Shown here one piece after another: positions 35,966-45,250 of a stretch of DNA of 64,000 nt. The notes under the pieces were generated by a model. The model was not told where the DNA came from. It was given only the letters and a program-made list of their open reading frames with translations, and ran no database searches. The position numbers and the translations under genes are program-made. This stretch comes from Candidatus Zhuqueibacterota bacterium. GTDB lineage: Bacteria > BS750m-G25. Positions within the stretch are counted from its first letter, which is position 1. Every line of letters starts with the position of its first letter. The stretch covers positions 27,154-91,153 of the forward strand of contig JADHWK010000002.1 in the NCBI GenBank assembly GCA_016783505.1, given 5' to 3'.

Positions 35966-37486
35966 TCACATCTTTTCATGTTTCTTTTTGAACTCCACGA
36001 TGCTTTCATAAAGCCCCTCCGCTATTTTCTGACGAAGCTTTTTCGTCCTCAGCAGCTTCTCCTCGTGGGGATTGGAGATAAAGGCGGTTTCCACCAGAAC
36101 AGATGGCATGGAGGCCCCCATAAGCACATAGAACCCAGCCTGGTCAACCCCCCGGTTTTTGAGATTAATCCTTCGGTCCACCTTCTGCTGAATGATCGCC
36201 GCCAAGTCCTCGCTTTCCCTGACAAAACTGGCCTGGGCCATGGCCAACAGGATAAAGTTTTCATCGGTTAGATCAGGATACTTGTGGGTCTCCTCTTCGT
36301 ATTTGATCACCGAGTTCTCTCGCATGGCCACCTCCATGGCCTCATCGTTTCGAGCCGGGGATAGGAAGTAGGTTTCAAATCCACCCGCATAGCGGCTCAA
36401 TGAGGCATTACAATGAATGCTAATGAAAAGCTTTCCCCCTTTTTGATTGGCCAGTTTGGGGCGGTCGGCCAGAGGAATAAAGGTATCGTCATCCCGGGTT
36501 AGGATTACCCGTAGATCAGTGCGCCGACGGAGTAGCCTGGCCAACCTTTTAGCGATATCTAAGGTGGCGGTTTTTTCTTGATACCCCGACTTCCCAATGG
36601 CTCCCGGGTCCTTCCCGCCGTGTCCGGGATCAATAACGATGCAATCAATAGCCCACTTGGCCCGTTCCTTCTCCAGGTTATCCTTCAAGCTTTTAGGGGT
36701 AGCAGTTCGGGAAGGGCCCACTTCGGTGGAGGTGACCAGGGAGATGGTGATCGCTCGATCACTTACTTCCTTGATCTTTTCTTTGACTTTACCTTTAAGG
36801 AGGAAGGAAATTTGGGCGGACTCGGGAAGCTGAAAGGGAAGGATTTTCCGTACGATACCCCCTGTCTCTTCGTTGGCCAACTTGGTCGAATCAATCTTAC
36901 CTCCGTAAATGGTCACGTTCAGCCAGTTGGTCTGGGTGATAGGGGCTGAGACCTCTTCCTCCTCGAACCGCTCCGTAGTGCTAATTCGAATCAGGGTGCC
37001 GTTCAGCTTCTCCTCAATCCGAATCCCGGTGATATTTACCTCCTTGGTGCGAATCTCCAGCTTATACCCCTTGGGTGAAAATACCAGTTTGCCCGGATAA
37101 TAATCCCTAAGCAGATCAATAAATCGGTTCAGGGAGACGAAGATCTCATCGTCTTTGAATTTTGCCCCTAACGGTAGATTGAAAATTTTATCGTCCACCA
37201 TGACAAACGGGTTGTCGGCGGTGACCTTCACCCTTTTCCCGTAGAGATAAACCACCATCTTCCGGGTTTTGGGGTTATAGTAGGTGTTGGCATCAATAGC
37301 CCCGGCAAAATCCTTCAATGAGGCGTATACGATTCCCTTATCCTCGAAGGCCTTGATAGCAGCGGGTTTCCTTTTGCTTCCAGGGTAGGATACTTCTATT
37401 TGATCCACTTTGGCAAACGAGGCCCCCGTAAATAGGGAAAGAAGGAGACTAATAATAAAGATGGGATTTGCTTTAAAAATCTTCAT
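35966..37486 (-). CDS. N-acetylmuramoyl-L-alanine amidase with stalk/AMIN N-terminal domains
   Basis: 506 residues from ATG 37486, which begins a normal signal peptide (ending ASFAKVD); an ATG 13 codons earlier would lengthen the n-region. The N-terminal part resembles copper-amine-oxidase-like stalk domains (IVYASLKDFAGAIDANTYYN), then an AMIN-like module. The C-terminal Amidase_3 domain has Zn ligands in IVIDPGHGGKDPG, QEKTATLD and SIHCNASL and catalytic Glu in VLVETAFISNP. It cleaves the peptide from septal peptidoglycan in the periplasm (AmiC type). Confidence 0.9.
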   Translation of the reverse strand: MKIFKANPIFIISLLLSLFTGASFAKVDQIEVSYPGSKRKPAAIKAFEDKGIVYASLKDFAGAIDANTYYNPKTRKMVVYLYGKRVKVTADNPFVMVDDKIFNLPLGAKFKDDEIFVSLNRFIDLLRDYYPGKLVFSPKGYKLEIRTKEVNITGIRIEEKLNGTLIRISTTERFEEEEVSAPITQTNWLNVTIYGGKIDSTKLANEETGGIVRKILPFQLPESAQISFLLKGKVKEKIKEVSDRAITISLVTSTEVGPSRTATPKSLKDNLEKERAKWAIDCIVIDPGHGGKDPGAIGKSGYQEKTATLDIAKRLARLLRRRTDLRVILTRDDDTFIPLADRPKLANQKGGKLFISIHCNASLSRYAGGFETYFLSPARNDEAMEVAMRENSVIKYEEETHKYPDLTDENFILLAMAQASFVRESEDLAAIIQQKVDRRINLKNRGVDQAGFYVLMGASMPSVLVETAFISNPHEEKLLRTKKLRQKIAEGLYESIVEFKKKHEKM

Positions 37487-37560
37487 GGGCGCATAACAAA
37501 ACGAATTTTTATACACGAATTTCACGAATTAACACGAATTAAAAAATAGAGAAGAATTAA

Positions 37561-37590
37561 TTGACATATCTTTTCCAATACAGGTATAAT
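37561..37590 (+). promoter_or_regulatory. Consensus sigma-70 promoter without a downstream gene
   Basis: Plus strand: TTGACA (37561-37566), 18-base spacer, perfect TATAAT (37585-37590). No plus-strand gene follows for over 3 kb; a 13-bp inverted repeat begins at 37593. Confidence 0.6.
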
Positions 37591-37592
37591 TA

Positions 37593-37689
37593 ACCCTGTT
37601 AAATAGATACTTTCGTTATCTACCTGACTTGGCTGAAAACATAAGCACACCTAATATTTTCGGTAAGTACGATAATTATTTAACAGGGT
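37593..37689 (+). ncRNA. Possible small RNA closed by a 13-bp stem
   Basis: ACCCTGTTAAATA (37593-37605) is perfectly inverted as TATTTAACAGGGT (37677-37689), enclosing 71 bases with a small AGATA/TATCT hairpin. It starts right where the transcript of the promoter at 37561-37590 would begin. No known RNA family is recognised and no T-rich terminator follows, so an operator or mobile-element end is also possible. Confidence 0.3.
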
Positions 37690-37900
37690 GAACCAAAATT
37701 TATTAGCACCCCAACTTTAGCGTAATTCGTGTAATTAGTGGTCCAGGTAATGTCCGAAAGTCGTGAAGGATCGGAACATTTCGGACCTACAAATCTTATC
37801 TGTAAATCCGAAACTCTTAAAAGATAATAAACATAGGGGAACTTTCCAAGAAAATTATTGCATATCCGCCAAAATTTTAATGATTTCTCATGAATGCGCC

Positions 37901-39871
37901 TTAGAACTTCATATCCAATTGCACGCCCGCCTCCCGGCCCACGTTTCCTGGAATCTCGTCCGTCCCCGACCCGAAATGATCCCGGTCGTCAAGGTAGGTC
38001 TCCGACCATTTCATAGAAACCCGAACTTTCTTGGCCAGTCTATAGGAGGCCAAGACATACCACCGCCTTCCCCGTCCCCAGAAGGGGGTGTTTTTGAAAA
38101 CTCCCCTGAGATCTCCCTCATATTCGTAGATTCTGGAATCGAATGACGGGGTATCGAAGGTAGTCATTCGACCCCTGAGATCAAGCCAGGGAAAAGGACG
38201 CAGCTTCACCTCCTGGAAAAACAGAATGCCCAGCTCTTTTTCCTTTATCCCTTCAGTGTGTAAAAAACAGGTTTCTACCCGGCCCCGGAACTGAAGGTGC
38301 GACCCTAGCTTCACCCTGATCTCTCCCCGGAAATTCCTTTTGGTGATCTGTCGGATGACAGTAATTTCCCTACCGTAAGTATCATACTCCTCCCCAACTT
38401 TTTGGCCGATCTTCTCCCTCATTTGAAGATAATAAGACAGGGATGGGTTGACCTTTCGAAAGACCTTGATCAGAAAATCGGTCCCCCGGGTGGGCATGGG
38501 AACCCCATAAGTCCGCCAGGGACGGACAAACTGATCGAAATAGGCGGCGAGCCGGGTCCCGGGGGAGAGCTTGACATCCACTCCCAGATAAGCCCCCCGC
38601 TCATTTCTGGGTTTGTCCCGGCGCTCCCCGAAACCGCTGGCGCTCAGGTTATGAAAGTCGGGTCCATAATCCCGAAGGGCCAGGGCCAATTTGAGACCGG
38701 GCCAGCCCCCCAAAGCCCCGGCCAGCCAGGCCCGCCCTCCGCCCAGAGAGGAGGCCCACTCGCCGAAAAAGTTGATGTTCTTCAGGGATCCATCATATTC
38801 TATTCCCCAGACTTCGTTCCTTGTCCCATAAAATTCAAAATGCTTTCGGACCGGATCAGAAGGGAGGATGCGGGGAGAGTAGTGGGCATTATAGTAGGTA
38901 ATACCCAACTTTACCACCCCACCCATGGCGTAATCGGCGTGACCCCCGACCATCTTTTCCACCAGCACATCCCGCTTTCTCTCCTCGGCTTCCGTCCGAT
39001 GGAGGCCGGTCTCGGATATACTGGTGACCCCACCCTCCCCCAGAGTGGCATCCAGCGGGGTGCGGGCAAAAAAGACAGTGCCGTTAAACCGGCCCCACCC
39101 GACCCCATAAGACCCCCCGGCAAAGGCCTGGTTCTCAGAAGAACTGCTGAAGGGCCTGACCCCAGCGGCTTTCTTTTTCACCGGGGAAATGGGGTCCCCC
39201 CCTTTGGAAAAACCAAACCCATTCCAGAGAACTAAACCCTGACCGAACTGGAGTCGGAAGTTCCCGAGAACAAGATGATCCTGGTTTAGAACATCCCTAA
39301 GACTCAGACTAAATACCGCCAAGTCACCAAGCCGATCCTCTCCACTGTCCTTTTCCAGCACAATTCCCAGCGAGACCCTCTCCGCCAGCCGAAGGTCTAT
39401 CCTTTGGTAGAGCTTCTCCGGCGATCCCCGGTAAAGGTTCTCCTGAAATCCACGAGATCTTCCCAACTTCCTCCCGGCACGCACCCGCAGGGTTCCCTGG
39501 AGGGGGGGAACCCCCCCTTTTTCTGGGATGAACAAAAACTCTTTAATGGTTTCGTAGAACTCGGGGTCAATCTCAGGTAAGACGGTAAGATCGCCCACTT
39601 TTCGAAAATTACCGTGTTGTTGTCGGTACTCTACTATTTTTTGGGCTGTAAACCGGTCGAGGTAAGGAATTTGCAGCAGGTCTTCTACCCTGGCTGAGTT
39701 CAAATCAATCGGACTTTGCTTTAGTTCCTCCAGTTGATCCATCAGATCCGATCGATCGGCCTCCTCCTCTAATTCAAGCAGGTCTTCTTCCGAAGACACC
39801 TGGGCCGTAGCCACCCCAAATCCCAGCAGTGTAACGAAAATTATAGTACGTCCGCAAAGCATATCGGCCAA
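37901..39871 (-). CDS. Outer-membrane beta-barrel protein with N-terminal helix-hairpin-helix domain
   Basis: 656 residues. Signal peptide about 1-24 (VATAQ). Residues about 50-115 are ComEA-like HhH motifs (PIDLNSARVEDLLQIPYLDR, GNFRKVGDLTVLPEIDPEFY). The remaining 500 residues are aromatic beta strands ending in QLDMKF, an outer-membrane-type C-terminus. Such HhH-barrel proteins occur in Ignavibacteria/KSB1-like genomes; the function is unknown, possibly DNA binding or uptake. It is followed 125 bp away, on the upstream side, by a PorV/PorQ-like gene. Confidence 0.78.
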   Translation of the reverse strand: MADMLCGRTIIFVTLLGFGVATAQVSSEEDLLELEEEADRSDLMDQLEELKQSPIDLNSARVEDLLQIPYLDRFTAQKIVEYRQQHGNFRKVGDLTVLPEIDPEFYETIKEFLFIPEKGGVPPLQGTLRVRAGRKLGRSRGFQENLYRGSPEKLYQRIDLRLAERVSLGIVLEKDSGEDRLGDLAVFSLSLRDVLNQDHLVLGNFRLQFGQGLVLWNGFGFSKGGDPISPVKKKAAGVRPFSSSSENQAFAGGSYGVGWGRFNGTVFFARTPLDATLGEGGVTSISETGLHRTEAEERKRDVLVEKMVGGHADYAMGGVVKLGITYYNAHYSPRILPSDPVRKHFEFYGTRNEVWGIEYDGSLKNINFFGEWASSLGGGRAWLAGALGGWPGLKLALALRDYGPDFHNLSASGFGERRDKPRNERGAYLGVDVKLSPGTRLAAYFDQFVRPWRTYGVPMPTRGTDFLIKVFRKVNPSLSYYLQMREKIGQKVGEEYDTYGREITVIRQITKRNFRGEIRVKLGSHLQFRGRVETCFLHTEGIKEKELGILFFQEVKLRPFPWLDLRGRMTTFDTPSFDSRIYEYEGDLRGVFKNTPFWGRGRRWYVLASYRLAKKVRVSMKWSETYLDDRDHFGSGTDEIPGNVGREAGVQLDMKF

Positions 39872-39995
39872 GCTAAGGCTGGGAAGAAGCAGGAGAACAG
39901 GGATAAAACTATAGGTTTGTTTTCATCCTATCTCTCCCTCCCCACTGCCCCTCTGCAGTTATTCAACTACAGATAATTAAATAGTTTAAATAAAT

Positions 39996-40853
39996 TTATA
40001 GGTGTTGAGGCAATTGAAATCTTAGTGTCACCCCCACCGCGTGTGTGAGCCCCAGCACCTGATGGCTGGAGAGACCATAATCCAGTTGAAAGCTTCGCAA
40101 ACGAATACCCATCCCCCCGGAGAAGGTGGCGGGATTCGATCCCACGCCAACCCGGAGGCTGAGATTTTGAAAGATCTGGTATTCGCAGCCAAACCCCATT
40201 CGGGTCGGAAAGCGCACATCCTTATCCGCCTGTAGGGCGAACATCATCCCCTCCCGGGGATAATAGCAGAAACCCGTCTGGAAAACCTGGGGGAGTTCTT
40301 CATTGGCTTCCCCCAAGCCGGGCTTATTGAGGTTTTTTAGACATCCTCCCCACAGCAAGTTCTCCCCAATCCATATCAAAAAGCCCATATCGAAACCAAA
40401 GGTTTGATCGAATCCGTAGTTTTCTATACGCACCCCCATCACCTTCATCCGGAGACCGTAGGCCACCTTCGACCCCATAGTCCTCCCGAAGGCCAGGGAG
40501 ATCAGGTGTTCCCGATACAGGTCAAATCCAAAAGAGGCGGCTGTCAGCCCGATACCGGCAAAGGGGAAATGAACCCCAAGGCCCACCGCGGCCGTCCCCA
40601 GCTCTTTCAACCCGTAGGGCCGGCTCAGGGCGGCGGTAAAAAACCCGTCCTTTCCATAACCCAAGCTGGCGGGATTAAAATAAAGGCCATCCACACCAGT
40701 GGGCAAGGAAACCATCGCCTCGCCAAGCGCCCATGCCCGGGGTGAAAACCCCATCTCCTCAAACGCCCCATAGAGGGATCCAATCCCCAAAAACATAACA
40801 ATCCCCACCATCTTGATATTCATCCTGAAAAGCCTTATCCCGATCAGCTTCAT
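39996..40853 (-). CDS. PorV/PorQ-like outer-membrane protein
   Basis: 285 residues. The motif FSPRAWALGEAMVSLPTGVD and LYFNPASLGYGKDGFFTAAL is the hallmark of the PorV/PorQ (UPF0164-like) family of small barrels of type IX secretion systems and related proteins. The C-terminus (VGVTLRFQLPQHL) fits an outer-membrane strand. Several N-terminal ATGs exist; the signal peptide runs through MVGIVMFLGIGSLYGA. With the DUF4835 gene next door it points to a type IX-like export machinery in this genome. Confidence 0.75.
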   Translation of the reverse strand: MKLIGIRLFRMNIKMVGIVMFLGIGSLYGAFEEMGFSPRAWALGEAMVSLPTGVDGLYFNPASLGYGKDGFFTAALSRPYGLKELGTAAVGLGVHFPFAGIGLTAASFGFDLYREHLISLAFGRTMGSKVAYGLRMKVMGVRIENYGFDQTFGFDMGFLIWIGENLLWGGCLKNLNKPGLGEANEELPQVFQTGFCYYPREGMMFALQADKDVRFPTRMGFGCEYQIFQNLSLRVGVGSNPATFSGGMGIRLRSFQLDYGLSSHQVLGLTHAVGVTLRFQLPQHL

Positions 40854-40877
40854 CTGCTTAATCTGTTATTTTTTCTC

Positions 40878-40906
40878 TTGACAATTAGGTAAATTTTAGC
40901 TAAATT
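40878..40906 (+). promoter_or_regulatory. Promoter of the DUF4835 gene
   Basis: TTGACA (40878-40883), 17-base spacer, TAAATT (40901-40906), 58 bp before the TTG start at 40964. The intergenic space is divergent with the PorV-like gene. Confidence 0.65.
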
Positions 40907-40963
40907 TCCAACCAGAAGGAATCCTATCTTAGCGATCCCCAAAAAACTGAGGGAGAAAGCCCA

Positions 40964-41818
40964 TTGGCAAAAAGATATATCTGCGCTTCATTGGGAATAA
41001 TGCTAATGGTCTCGGGGATGGCCTGGGGACAGAAGTTGATCTTCGATGTCTCCGTCGTCCTGGACAAGCTGCCCCTGGAAAGCCAGCAAAAGCTTGTTAC
41101 CTTCCAGAGTACCCTGGCCGACCATCTTAATAATTTTGAGTGGAACAAAAACGAATACCAATATCCGTTGAAGTGCTCGGCTCAAATCTTCTTTGAAAGG
41201 GCGCTCACCATCAGCTATGAGGACCGGTACCAAGCCCGTTTTCTTATCTCAAACAACGAAGATTTTCAACAATTCGACAAAAAGTGGGAATTCAGGTACA
41301 CCAGCGGTGAGCACCTGAACCATCGGGGACCGTTCCACACCCTAACAGGCCTGGTTGACTTCTACGTCTACCTCCTGTTGGGGAACGAATACGACAAGTG
41401 GAAGCTTTTGGGCGGCACCCGATATTATGAGAAGGCCCGGGAGATTGTCAATAGCTCCCGTTTCGAACAGCTCTACCTAGGATGGGACCAGCGGAAAAAA
41501 TTATTAGACGAGATCCTTTCCCCCGACAATGAGGCCTTTCGAAAGATGCGTGTTTATTACTATTCCGGCATGTATTATTTTCGCGAGAACGATCTGGAAA
41601 CAGCCCGGGATTACCTCCTCACCACTCTGTCCCAGCTCGAGGACATCCCCAGAATTAAAACCGAGCGCTTTTTTGAATTGAATTACCTTAATCTTGCCCA
41701 AGCCCTATTGTTCCTAGAATCCCGGGAAAACTACCGCAAACTCATCAAGTTTGACCCTCCCCACAAGAGCACCTATCAGGAATTTATGAACAAAATCCCT
41801 ATCCCTGATACAAAATAA
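40964..41818 (+). CDS. DUF4835-family (PorD-like) secreted protein
   Basis: 284 residues. The start is TTG at 40964 with GAGGGAG at good distance; it gives a proper signal peptide MAKRYICASLGIMLMVSGMA. Family landmarks: FDVSVVLDKLPLESQQKLVT, FQSTLADHLNNFEW, ISYEDRYQARFLISNNEDF, FYVYLLLGNEYDKWKLLGGT. DUF4835 includes PorD, a periplasmic component linked to type IX secretion. Divergent from the PorV-like gene, with its own promoter. Confidence 0.82.
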   Translation: MAKRYICASLGIMLMVSGMAWGQKLIFDVSVVLDKLPLESQQKLVTFQSTLADHLNNFEWNKNEYQYPLKCSAQIFFERALTISYEDRYQARFLISNNEDFQQFDKKWEFRYTSGEHLNHRGPFHTLTGLVDFYVYLLLGNEYDKWKLLGGTRYYEKAREIVNSSRFEQLYLGWDQRKKLLDEILSPDNEAFRKMRVYYYSGMYYFRENDLETARDYLLTTLSQLEDIPRIKTERFFELNYLNLAQALLFLESRENYRKLIKFDPPHKSTYQEFMNKIPIPDTK

Positions 41819-41830
41819 TCAAAAAAGTTC

Positions 41831-41859
41831 TTGACATTTACATTTTGATAAGTTATATT
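41831..41859 (+). promoter_or_regulatory. Promoter of the small FN3-like gene
   Basis: TTGACA (41831-41836), 17-base spacer, TATATT (41854-41859), 26 bp before the ATG at 41886. Confidence 0.75.
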
Positions 41860-41885
41860 TAATATAAATAGTCAGGGGGTTGAAT

Positions 41886-42284
41886 ATGAAGCTAAAAGCG
41901 GTAATTTTAATTTTCCTGTTGGCTTTTATTCTACCTGTTTTTTCTGGAACGGTCCTTTTAGAATTCACCTATGGAACTGAAGACCAACAGGTTTTCCTGA
42001 ATTGGAGAACGGGTGAGGAAACAAATTTATCATCGTTCGAGGTTCAGCGCAGCAACGATGGGGTAGATTTTTTCACCGTTGGGTCCATAGCCGCTACGGG
42101 CAGCTATTCCAGTTATCAGTTCATTGATGATGAACTCTATAAGCAAAGCGATAGAACCTTTTATTATCGTCTGAAAATGGTAGATCGTGATGGCCACTTC
42201 AATTATTCCGCTAATCTCAGGGTTGACATAACCATCAATCCTATTCGTCAAACCTGGGGAAGCATTAAGGCCATGTTTCGATAA
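41886..42284 (+). CDS. Small secreted protein with fibronectin-III-like fold
   Basis: 132 residues from ATG 41886 (AGGGGG upstream; the codon at 41880 is a TTG). Signal peptide to about residue 22. VFLNWRTGEETNLSSFEVQR, then FFTVGSIAATGSYSSYQFID and FYYRLKMVDRDGHFNYSANL follow the FN3-like pattern common just before sorting tails of surface proteins in FCB bacteria, but here it stands alone without a tail. A strong terminator follows. Confidence 0.75.
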   Translation: MKLKAVILIFLLAFILPVFSGTVLLEFTYGTEDQQVFLNWRTGEETNLSSFEVQRSNDGVDFFTVGSIAATGSYSSYQFIDDELYKQSDRTFYYRLKMVDRDGHFNYSANLRVDITINPIRQTWGSIKAMFR

Positions 42285-42314
42285 TGCCCTATTGTCCTAA
42301 CCGAATCAAGTAAC

Positions 42315-42344
42315 GAAAAGCCGGGCCTGATGGTTCGGTTTTTC
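42315..42344 (+). terminator. Terminator after the FN3-like gene
   Basis: GAAAAGCCGGGCC-TGAT-GGTTCGGTTTTTC folds into a 13-bp stem with three G-T pairs and a T-rich right arm. Confidence 0.8.
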
Positions 42345-42372
42345 CTTTTCCCCCTTCCTAGCAGTAATGGAT

Positions 42373-42401
42373 AAAATACAATAAAAAAAGTTTTTTGTCA
42401 A
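42373..42401 (-). promoter_or_regulatory. Promoter-like sequence pointing into the FN3-like gene
   Basis: Minus strand: TTGACA (42401-42396), 17 bases, TATTTT (42378-42373). Transcription would run antisense to the plus-strand secreted genes. Confidence 0.4.
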
Positions 42402-42843
42402 GTAAAAAAACGAACCGCTACTTAATCGGTCAATTTTTTAGATTTGAATATAAAAAAAACCCTGTCGGCTTGTCAATTGCTCTGCACGATTGAGCTATGG
42501 AATCAAAGCTAAAATGGGGCTATAAAGTGTCTAATTTGTGGAAGTTTGTCTATCTGAATTACTTAAAATGGGAGAATTTTGGGAGAATTATTTAGCAAAA
42601 AGTCAAGTCTTTAATATGGTAACTTCTGAGCCGATTCCCGTAGGTGCTCAGGGACCGAATAAGTGTAAATCAATACTGTTAATAATTTGCTATGTCCCAA
42701 AAGGTCTTTTTGTTCAAACCATCCTCTGCTTGTAGGAAGCTAATAGGTGACCGAAATACAGTAGGGGAGGGTTTTTATACTATTTATATTCACACCTTTG
42801 ATAAGAACACATCGGATTAAAATATATTATGGGAGTGAGGACA
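42402..42843. other. Spacer with decayed repeat block and a tRNA-like fragment
   Basis: No gene; a 65-codon frame from a GTG at 42538 is unsupported. AAAAAGTCAAGTCTTTAATA (about 42597) matches the start of the repeat blocks at 46073 and 47893. On the minus strand CCATAGCTCAATCGTGCAGAGCA (cut here at 42500-42478) looks like the D-arm region of a tRNA followed by half of a terminator. Confidence 0.4.
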
Positions 42844-44400
42844 TCATTTGCTATTTAGATTTTTATCATGTATATATGCTATAATATCACCAATGGCTCC
42901 AACCGCAATGCTAAATCCCCAAGAGTTCCATACTCCCTGCGGATTCTTATCAAACAAAGCATAATCCATATATAAAGCACTTACGAGTTGTATCCCCCAT
43001 ACAATTTTATATACTGGGGATTGTTCACCTATACTAATTCCTTCTGAAGGGAAAGGAGCCATTATAGGAAATAAACCACAAAACCCATTAACAAGCAAAC
43101 CGGATATAGTCCCATCTACATAAGCAAAATGTTCGGGTATTTCTGATTCATCTTTTAAAAGCGCCGTGCTTCCCCAATATGTTGGTCTGACTAAACCCAG
43201 CTCCTTGGGCTTTGGATATGCGTTGATTTGCCCCACTTTTTCGGATTTTTTCAACGTAAAATCGAGAATTTTGGAATCATTAGGTAACATCTCAATTTGT
43301 TTCTCTTCTGAAGGATATCCAGAAAGGTTAACTCTGATTGTATGCCGCCCCACCGGCACTGAAGTGGACAACACCGTCTGTCCCTTCTTCACCCCATCCA
43401 CATAAACATCCGCCCCCTCGGGAACAGAAGTTACCAGCAACTTCCCGGGCAGCCCCTCAAGGGTTAACGAAACCCGGGTTGTCTGTTCATAATAAACTTC
43501 AACCTCCTTTTCAGATTCTGTATAATTTTCCTTAACGCCTTTGAGGCGATGCTTTCCCACCTGAACCGCCTCCAGCTTTTTCGGGGCCTGCCCCATATAA
43601 TTTCCGTCAAGGTAAATCAGAGCACCGGTAGGACTTGTTTTCACATCAATGAAACCGGTCTGAAGGGAAAGGAAGCGTTTAATCTTATTTGTCTCATCTT
43701 TATTCACAAGAACGACTTCATTGATAGTAGCATAACCTTTTTTTGTAATAGTAAGGTTGTGCCGTCCGGTAGTTGTTTTCAGGGTCTGCGGAGAAAGTCC
43801 CTGCTCCTGGGCGTCTAAGAAAATACGGGCTCCCGAGGGGGTCGTAGTTATTTCCAGAGCACCGTAAGCTAACTTCTTTGTCGGCGGCTCACCAAACCTG
43901 GTGGTTGGTGGCGGAACGGGTTCCCCTCCCACCAGATCAATAGCCGCCTTCCTTATCCCCGTTTTCATCACGTCCTCAATTCCGCCCTCAATATCTTCGG
44001 TGGACTCCCCCAAAATGGCAGAGGTTTCCACATCAATTAATCTTAAGTCTATGGAATACAAGTTCCCTACCTTGCTGATGCTCCCCCCTACCATCAGTTG
44101 CACACCAAGGATTTCACCCGCCTGAACGATGCATTCAGAGGAGGTACAGCCCTTCTGCTGAAAGCCCATTTCCGTTAGAATTTCATCCATCTTCCCCCGC
44201 TCCAAAACGGTAAACCGCCGGGTGCCGATCAACCCAGAACGGAGCCTCTCGGTCAACGCCCGCACCTCAGTCTCCGAAACCCCAATAGCATCCAAATCCA
44301 GCACTGCCAGGGTTTTCTTCTCCTGCCCATAAAGAATAGATGATATATTAACAATTATGGCAAGGGCAATCCCAAAGTTCAATAGAACTTGCTTGAGCAT
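42844..44400 (-). CDS. CsgG/LpoB-like secreted protein with three PEGA domains
   Basis: 518 residues. Signal peptide about 1-26. Residues 30-165 resemble the CsgG/LpoB-type fold (KTLAVLDLDAIGVSETEVRA, TVLERGKMDEILTEMGFQQK, GCTSSECIVQAGEILGVQLM). Three PEGA repeats follow (GALEITTTPSGARIFLDAQE, FIDVKTSPTGALIYLDGNYM, LLVTSVPEGADVYVDG). The C-terminal 120 residues include hydrophobic segments. PEGA domains sit in the bacterial envelope and are thought to bind surface structures. A TTGATT-16-TATATT promoter with a GCTATATT-TT-AATATAGC palindrome lies at 44442-44478. Confidence 0.82.
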   Translation of the reverse strand: MLKQVLLNFGIALAIIVNISSILYGQEKKTLAVLDLDAIGVSETEVRALTERLRSGLIGTRRFTVLERGKMDEILTEMGFQQKGCTSSECIVQAGEILGVQLMVGGSISKVGNLYSIDLRLIDVETSAILGESTEDIEGGIEDVMKTGIRKAAIDLVGGEPVPPPTTRFGEPPTKKLAYGALEITTTPSGARIFLDAQEQGLSPQTLKTTTGRHNLTITKKGYATINEVVLVNKDETNKIKRFLSLQTGFIDVKTSPTGALIYLDGNYMGQAPKKLEAVQVGKHRLKGVKENYTESEKEVEVYYEQTTRVSLTLEGLPGKLLVTSVPEGADVYVDGVKKGQTVLSTSVPVGRHTIRVNLSGYPSEEKQIEMLPNDSKILDFTLKKSEKVGQINAYPKPKELGLVRPTYWGSTALLKDESEIPEHFAYVDGTISGLLVNGFCGLFPIMAPFPSEGISIGEQSPVYKIVWGIQLVSALYMDYALFDKNPQGVWNSWGFSIAVGAIGDIIAYIHDKNLNSK

Positions 44401-44441
44401 AAATGCCCTCCTTTTTTATCATTCATTTAGATTAGTGAAAG

Positions 44442-44478
44442 CTATATTTTAATATAGCAATTAATTATTAAAAATCAA
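44442..44478 (-). promoter_or_regulatory. Promoter with overlapping palindrome, upstream of the PEGA gene
   Basis: Minus strand: TTGATT (44478-44473), 16 bases, TATATT (44456-44451). The -10 box lies inside the perfect palindrome GCTATATTTTAATATAGC (44442-44459), which could be an operator. Confidence 0.55.
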
Positions 44479-44490
44479 GTAAAATTTCAA

Positions 44491-44527
44491 AAAACAAAAA
44501 GCCTACTCAAGATGAATGAATAGGCCC
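44491..44527 (-). terminator. Repeat-block terminator, copy 1
   Basis: The minus-strand reading GGGCCTATTC-ATTCATCTT-GAGTAGGCTTTTTG is a hairpin with T tract. Nearly the same hairpin occurs at 46152-46185 and 47971-48010. A second stem GAAAAGCTAAG/CTTAGCCTTTTC follows at 44536-44582. Confidence 0.75.
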
Positions 44528-44655
44528 TGACAATAAGAAAAGCTAAGCCCCCTATTTACGGATTTTATGACTTAGCCTTTTCAGTCCAATCAAATTGTCA
44601 ACGAAAATCTAAAGTCAAATTTTTCTTTTCGGACAGCGTAACCCCTACTTCATTC

Positions 44656-45168
44656 CTAAGACGATTGTCGTATCTTGTTGACTAATATATTGAAAGCATC
44701 TTTTTGACTACTTATTTTAAGATCGTCAATACTCCCTGATCTATTTTCTGGTAATTCAGAAATTGGATAAACCTGCCCGATACTACCACTTTTTATATGG
44801 TCCCAAAACTCTTCAGGTGGTTTCACAGTCCGTTTGTCCCAATCCCCATGATGAATTAAGACGCCACTGGGATGGGCAGTTGTGCCTACAAAAGCTAACC
44901 CAAAGGGTTGTTGGTCAATTGCTTTTTCCATGTAGTCTACTCGGTTTCCATTAGCCATATAATAAATGGTTCCATTATAACTTTGCGAACCAGAAGCTAA
45001 AACCAAAACACTATCATACTTCTGCTTTAGAGATTCAGTAATAATGTCTGGTAACCTTCCAGGCTCGACAATTCGATATTCGTTTGTTGGACAAAGACTT
45101 TCCCATTCTTCTCTTGATTCACCCGATGTATCAAACCAACTATATTTCATTTTGGTCTTTTTCTTCAT
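44656..45168 (-). CDS. Hypothetical cytoplasmic protein
   Basis: 170 residues, no signal peptide. The middle (KYDSVLVLASGSQSYNGTIY, FGLAFVGTTAHPSGVLIHHG) suggests an alternating alpha/beta fold, but I do not recognise the family. AGAGGGG lies eight bases before the ATG. The gene is one of several singletons in a patchwork region with repeated spacers. Confidence 0.6.
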   Translation of the reverse strand: MKKKTKMKYSWFDTSGESREEWESLCPTNEYRIVEPGRLPDIITESLKQKYDSVLVLASGSQSYNGTIYYMANGNRVDYMEKAIDQQPFGLAFVGTTAHPSGVLIHHGDWDKRTVKPPEEFWDHIKSGSIGQVYPISELPENRSGSIDDLKISSQKDAFNILVNKIRQSS

Positions 45169-45250
45169 AATTAGCCCCTCTTCTCATTGTATATTATGGT
45201 ATTTTGCCGTAACTATAATTAGTGTGGGTTAGCCACCATCCTAAACCTAA

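Noticed and set aside
38402-39235. 277-codon plus-strand frame opposite the HhH barrel gene
   Set aside because: Antisense shadow in a high-G+C gene; proline/glycine-rich with no domain.
42538-42735. 65-codon frame in the repeat spacer
   Set aside because: GTG start inside a repeat shared with non-coding spacers.
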